Assembly: GCA_045863555.1 (NCBI GenBank)
Contig: BTUU01000028.1
Span: 1 to 44,301 of the forward strand
Source of the DNA: JACRLV01 sp045863555
GTDB lineage: Bacteria; Planctomycetota; Phycisphaerae; UBA1845; Fen-1342
Direction of reading: 5' to 3'
Length of the DNA stretch: 44,301 bases
Made by a program: the position numbers and the translations under genes. Of this stretch, positions 40,672 to 44,301 are shown in pieces. The notes beneath the pieces were generated by a model that ran no database searches, was not told the origin of the DNA, and saw nothing but the letters and a program-made list of their open reading frames with translations. Within the stretch, counting starts at the first letter, position 1. Each line of letters opens with the position of its first letter.

Positions 40672-42390
40672 ATGCCGCCTCCGTATCTAGTCGAGCTGCT
40701 CGCGGAGATCCCGCGCGGCGCGGTATACATCAGCCCGCTCAAGCTCATCCTGATCTTCCTGCTCTTTACCGGCTGGGTGCTGTTCGCGCAGTGGGTCGAC
40801 AAGGACACCATCCGCGTCAACACCTTCCGCAACATCTGGAACATGATCACAATGGGCCTGGGCGCAGTCACGCTGTTCGTGATGCTGCTCGCCCCCTTCG
40901 AGATCGGCGTCCCCGTCTACGCCGTGGCCAACGGCGGCCTCATGATCGCCTACGTGATCCACCGCAACGGCCTGGTCATGGAAGAAGACAAGGTGATGAC
41001 GGCCGCCCATATCAAGCGGCTGCTCTCCGGCCAGGGTCGCAAGCCCAAGCTCATGGATGTGAAGGAACGCGTGCGCCTGACGACGCCCGACCGGAAGCAC
41101 ATCGAGGTTCCGGAAGACCAGGCGGGACGGCAGCAGTTCGCCTTCGCCCAGGACATCCTCTTCGACGCGCTCTGGCGGCGCTCGGGCGAGATCATGATCG
41201 TCCCCGCCGGACAGCAGGCCAGCCGCGTGCGCCTCGTCATCGACGGCATCCCCGTCGATCGCGAGCCCATCGCCCGCGCCGACGGCGACAGCTTCCTCCA
41301 GTTCATGAAGAAGGCGGCCGGCCTCAATCTCGAGGAACGCCGCAAGCCGCAACGGGGCAAGCTCAACGCGCAGATCGGCGAGACGAAGTTTGAACTCGTC
41401 GTGAAGTCAACCGGATCCACCGCAGGCGAGTCGCTCACGATCCACGTCGTCGGCCCCGAGAAGTCGTTCAAAGTCTCCGACCTCGGCTTTACCGAAGCCC
41501 AGCTCGCATCGTTCAAGAGCCTCATGTTCGCCGAGAAGGGGCTGATCGTCGTCACCGCGCCGCCCGGCCACGGCCTGACCACGACCGTTTACGCGATCGC
41601 CCGCAGTCACGACGCGTTTCTCCAGTCCATCCAGCTCATCGAAACCGAGCGCGAGATGGAAGTCGACAACATCACCCAGAAGCTCTACGCGAATACCGAA
41701 GAGGCGCCGTTCCAGGCGGAATTGCTCAAAATCTTCCGCTCCGATCCGAATGTCGTCCTCGTCCCCGAGCCGCGCGACAAGGCCAGCGCCGTCGTGCTCA
41801 GCGAAGGCGCCGCCCGAAAGCAGATCGTCTACTCCAGCCTGCCGACCGCCGACATCTTTGACGGCCTTCAGAAGTGGATCGAGCGTGTCAGCGACCCGGC
41901 CCTCGTCGCCAAAAGCCTCGCCGCCATCACCCACCAGCGGCTCGTCCGAAAGCTCTGTACCAACTGCAAGGCCGCCTACAAGCCCGACCCGGCCACCTTG
42001 CAGAAGATCAACATGCCGGCCGACAAGCTCCTCTACCGCCCGCCGGAGCCGCAGTACGACAAACACGGCAACCCGATCATCTGCCAGGGCTGCCAGGGCA
42101 CGGGGTACGTCGGCCGCGTCGGCGTCTTTGTGGTGCTCACGATCGATGACGAACTCCGGGCGGTCATCAAGCGCGGCCAGATGGCGGAAATTCTGGCGGC
42201 GGCCAAGAAGAAGGGCGGTCTGAGTATTCAGCAGGCCGCCTTGCAGAAGGTCTTTGACGGTGTGACCAGCATCGACGAAATCGTCCGCGCCACCCGGCCG
42301 GCGGCCCCGGCCAAGCCGAAGCCGACCGCGGCTCCGGCGGCCGCCGCAGCCAAGCCGGCCGGTGGCGCAACCGCCAAACCGACGTCCTGA
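40672..42390 (+). CDS. Membrane-anchored GspE/PilB-like protein with degenerate ATPase motifs
   Basis: 572 residues. Two or three N-terminal helices (residues about 20-100) precede a domain related to type II secretion/type IV pilus ATPases. The canonical motifs have decayed: Walker A GPTGSGKTTT reads APPGHGLTTT, with Leu302 in place of the essential lysine. The Walker B region reads VVLVPEPRDKASA, keeping Glu-x-Arg-Asp, and the His box STLHTND reads SSLPTAD, with the histidine lost. The zinc knuckle survives (LCTNCKAAY ... ICQGCQGTGYVGR). The tail is Ala/Pro/Lys-rich. The protein probably cannot hydrolyse ATP and may be a structural relative of the secretion ATPase, tied to the membrane. The next gene follows after 26 bases. 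Confidence 0.8.
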   Translation: MPPPYLVELLAEIPRGAVYISPLKLILIFLLFTGWVLFAQWVDKDTIRVNTFRNIWNMITMGLGAVTLFVMLLAPFEIGVPVYAVANGGLMIAYVIHRNGLVMEEDKVMTAAHIKRLLSGQGRKPKLMDVKERVRLTTPDRKHIEVPEDQAGRQQFAFAQDILFDALWRRSGEIMIVPAGQQASRVRLVIDGIPVDREPIARADGDSFLQFMKKAAGLNLEERRKPQRGKLNAQIGETKFELVVKSTGSTAGESLTIHVVGPEKSFKVSDLGFTEAQLASFKSLMFAEKGLIVVTAPPGHGLTTTVYAIARSHDAFLQSIQLIETEREMEVDNITQKLYANTEEAPFQAELLKIFRSDPNVVLVPEPRDKASAVVLSEGAARKQIVYSSLPTADIFDGLQKWIERVSDPALVAKSLAAITHQRLVRKLCTNCKAAYKPDPATLQKINMPADKLLYRPPEPQYDKHGNPIICQGCQGTGYVGRVGVFVVLTIDDELRAVIKRGQMAEILAAAKKKGGLSIQQAALQKVFDGVTSIDEIVRATRPAAPAKPKPTAAPAAAAAKPAGGATAKPTS

Positions 42391-42416
42391 GCCTGTGTAG
42401 TCAAGAGGGAACTGCA

Positions 42417-44195
42417 ATGCCGCTTCAAATCACGACACTGCTGCTCGTCCTGGGGGTGACGTTCCTCCAGTCGGTCTTCGGCTTTTTCAGCGGGTTGATC
42501 AACCTGTTCTGCACCGTCACGGCGACTGTGGTGGCCTTCGGTTTCTACGAAGCGCTCACTTACGCCATTACGGGAAGCATGGACACGCTCTCCCCGGCGT
42601 ACGTCGAACCCTGCGCCCTCGTCGGCCTCTTCCTGATCACGCTGACCGCGCTGCGCTACGCCGCTGATAACCTGATCCGCGGCAACGTGACCGTACCTCC
42701 CGCGATGGACTGGGCCGGCGCGGGCATCTGCGGCTTCCTCACGTCCATGCTGACGGTGGGCACGCTCACCATCAGCCTGCTGATGCTCCCGATCGGCGGC
42801 ACGGTAATGGGATTCAACCGCTACGAGCGGACCGAAGAACGCGGCGGCGCGAACAACCTCGCCCAGTTTCAGCGAAATTCGCTCTGGGTCCGCTGCGATG
42901 AATTTACGGTCGGATTCTTCAATATCGTGAGTGGCGGGAGCATGCGCGGCGGCCGGGCCCTCTCGTCCGTCTACCCCGACTTTCCCGACGCCGTATTTTT
43001 CTCCACGAACACCGTTCAGATGGAAAACCAGCCGTCACCCTACCGCGAGAAGAAGGTCGGCGACGGCTTTATGAGGGGTCTCGCCGTCGTCAACACCTGG
43101 AAACAGAAAAACCCGGTCGAAGCGACGTACCGCGCGGCCGTTCCCACGCAGAAGGAACGCACGCCCTCGGTCACACCGATGACCTACAAACCCGAAAGCG
43201 GCAAGGAACTCTGGGGCTTCCGCCTCGCCCTCGGCCGGGAATCGTCCGACCGCGACCGCAAGTCCCCGATTCACATGTTCCGTCCAACGGCGATTCGTCT
43301 CGTGGGCAAACTGTCTTCAAGCGACGCGCCTCGGCACTACGTCCCAGTCATCGTCGGCGGCGCGGACGGCTTCACCGGCGGCAAGAACCGCGTCGTCGAC
43401 TACGACGTCAATTTCCGCCTGGAATCCGGCGCGGAGGGCACGATCGACGTCTTCTTCGAAGTCGATCCCGACTTCCAGCCGGAGTTCATCGAATACCGCC
43501 GTCACTGTCGCGTCGCGGCCGCCGCGCCCGATCCGAAATCCGGCCCACCGACGACCGCGTTGCGTGTCCTCACCCCCGAGGAGCAGCGGGCGCTCGAAAA
43601 TCAGGGCAACCGGACGTTCGGCGCCGTTGCGGAGGGATCCGACAACGCCAAGCTCCCCTTCAACTTCCTGCTGTCGCGCCTCCGTGCGAATTCAGACTGC
43701 AAACTTCAGGGCGACAAGCTCGTTCACGCGCGCATCTGGGGTGAAAAGTCGCGTCTGGAAGTCAGCGCCGCCGGCGAACCCGGTGTGACCGAGTTCCAGA
43801 TCCCTGAGGGCAAACGCATCCTCCAGGTCCGCTACCGCCCGAAGGAAGCTGCGTCGATTGTCGGCCAGGTGTTTAACTACGTTGGCAGCGTCGTCAACCA
43901 GTACTACGCCCAGGACGACCGCGGCGGCCGGCACGCGCTGGCCGGGTATTACGCGATCGTCAAGCGCGGCAACAATGAGTACGTCGAACTCTTCTTCAAC
44001 GGCCCCGAGAGCGACCCGCTCGACGGCTCCTTCCGCCAGATGCTCGACTTCAAGGAGGTCAAGCGCAACGAGTTGAACGATCAGGATGACTCGGTGATCT
44101 GCCTGATCTTCCTGGTTGATCCGGGCGTCCGGATTCTGCGGATCCAGAACCAGGCCGGCGACGGTGGCGACGTGAGCATCCCGATCGGCGGCTGA
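42417..44195 (+). CDS. CvpA-like membrane protein with large C-terminal domain
   Basis: 592 residues. Four hydrophobic segments in the first 140 residues (VLGVTFLQSVFGFFSGLINLFCTVTATVVAFGFYEAL on) resemble the CvpA family. The remainder is soluble and predicted to be beta-rich, in two parts: about 150-360 (with RPTAIRLVGKLSSS.. and YDVNFRLESGAEGTIDVFFEVDPDFQPEF) and about 400-590 (ISPEGKRILQVRY..; ending GDVSIPIGG). No enzyme motif is seen. It probably sits in the inner membrane with the soluble part outside and, being the gene directly after the degenerate GspE-like protein, is likely its partner. Family knowledge covers only the first part. Confidence 0.7.
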   Translation: MPLQITTLLLVLGVTFLQSVFGFFSGLINLFCTVTATVVAFGFYEALTYAITGSMDTLSPAYVEPCALVGLFLITLTALRYAADNLIRGNVTVPPAMDWAGAGICGFLTSMLTVGTLTISLLMLPIGGTVMGFNRYERTEERGGANNLAQFQRNSLWVRCDEFTVGFFNIVSGGSMRGGRALSSVYPDFPDAVFFSTNTVQMENQPSPYREKKVGDGFMRGLAVVNTWKQKNPVEATYRAAVPTQKERTPSVTPMTYKPESGKELWGFRLALGRESSDRDRKSPIHMFRPTAIRLVGKLSSSDAPRHYVPVIVGGADGFTGGKNRVVDYDVNFRLESGAEGTIDVFFEVDPDFQPEFIEYRRHCRVAAAAPDPKSGPPTTALRVLTPEEQRALENQGNRTFGAVAEGSDNAKLPFNFLLSRLRANSDCKLQGDKLVHARIWGEKSRLEVSAAGEPGVTEFQIPEGKRILQVRYRPKEAASIVGQVFNYVGSVVNQYYAQDDRGGRHALAGYYAIVKRGNNEYVELFFNGPESDPLDGSFRQMLDFKEVKRNELNDQDDSVICLIFLVDPGVRILRIQNQAGDGGDVSIPIGG

Positions 44196-44223
44196 TCGAT
44201 CGCTGCGTGACGACTCATCCGCA

Positions 44224-44253
44224 GGGCGGGCCGGTTGTGAAACCGGCCCGCCC
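44224..44253 (+). terminator. Hairpin after the CvpA-like gene
   Basis: GGGCGGGCCGGTT (44224-44236) pairs perfectly with 44241-44253 around GTGA, a 13-bp stem, 29 bases after the stop. The following GGGGTGCTTCAATAAA lacks a T tract, so termination may not be fully intrinsic. Confidence 0.6.
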
Positions 44254-44301
44254 GGGGTGCTTCAATAAACCCCCCCCAGGCCGGCCGTGGGCGACGCCGA
44301 C

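Noticed and set aside
40209..41393. 394-residue plus-strand frame across the rpmH promoter and the GspE-like gene
   Set aside because: It is extremely rich in Arg and Pro, overlaps a recognisable gene in another frame, and lacks a ribosome-binding site.

Overview
The window is about 44.3 kb of high-G+C DNA that looks like a planctomycete chromosome (phylum Planctomycetota, perhaps a Phycisphaerae-type lineage). The inference rests on several traits together: many small membrane proteins with the zinc-ribbon signature CGYDLTGNVSGRCPECG, dockerin-like calcium-binding repeats and a PEP-CTERM tail on secreted proteins, a six-domain S1 protein, a membrane protein ending in the planctomycete-style 'DPYTGKPFLYRR' motif, and a CvpA/GspE-like gene pair. 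No 16S gene is present, so the assignment is by protein style only.

Layout, left to right. 1-850: gene-poor, with inverted repeats and a minus-strand initiator tRNA-Met with its own promoter and terminator. 854-5186: a nucleoside-type MFS permease, a PEGA-domain lipoprotein, two coupled PilZ/YcgR-like proteins (probable c-di-GMP readers) and a PAP2 phosphatase. 5193-9464: a complete polyhydroxyalkanoate (PHA) cluster, with the regulator phaR divergent from a phasin gene, then a PhaE-like subunit, class III synthase phaC and a PhaB-like reductase. A TGC-N4-GCA dyad sits directly upstream of the phasin promoter and is a good PhaR operator candidate. Hairpin-forming repeats separate these genes. 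9571-13615 (minus): seven tandem paralogous genes coding for eight modules, each with membrane helix, variable domain, second helix and C-terminal zinc ribbon. They are chained by 4-base stop/start overlaps or direct abutment, and three gene junctions lie inside nearly identical 150-bp blocks.

13793-18446: a cyanophycinase-like lipoprotein, a membrane protein with the zinc ribbon at its N-terminus, TsaD, and a dGTPase-family HD enzyme whose base composition is far lower in G+C than its neighbours. 18493-25205 (all minus): a surface/secreted-protein region with a PEP-CTERM beta-propeller, a TrmB-type regulator with an operator dyad over its own promoter, a PPC-repeat protein, a vWA protein, a tiny membrane protein and a dockerin-like protein. 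The vWA domain is split between two adjacent genes in the same frame, and the extra 150 bp is bounded by a 9-bp near-perfect direct repeat.

25296-34471: aldo/keto reductase, ribosomal protein S1, and a multi-PAS histidine kinase overlapping a FixJ-type regulator. A 0.5-kb leader region follows with two copies of the dyad ATTGGGA-N4-TCCCAATA and a long hairpin, then three genes (PepSY-like, a Cys-repeat protein, a WG-repeat protein). 34680-44301: two uncharacterised proteins, a DUF1801/YdeI-like protein, a small planctomycete-type protein, uvrB and rpmH (without a visible rnpA beside it). The window closes with a membrane-anchored GspE-like protein that has lost the Walker A lysine, followed by a CvpA-like membrane protein.
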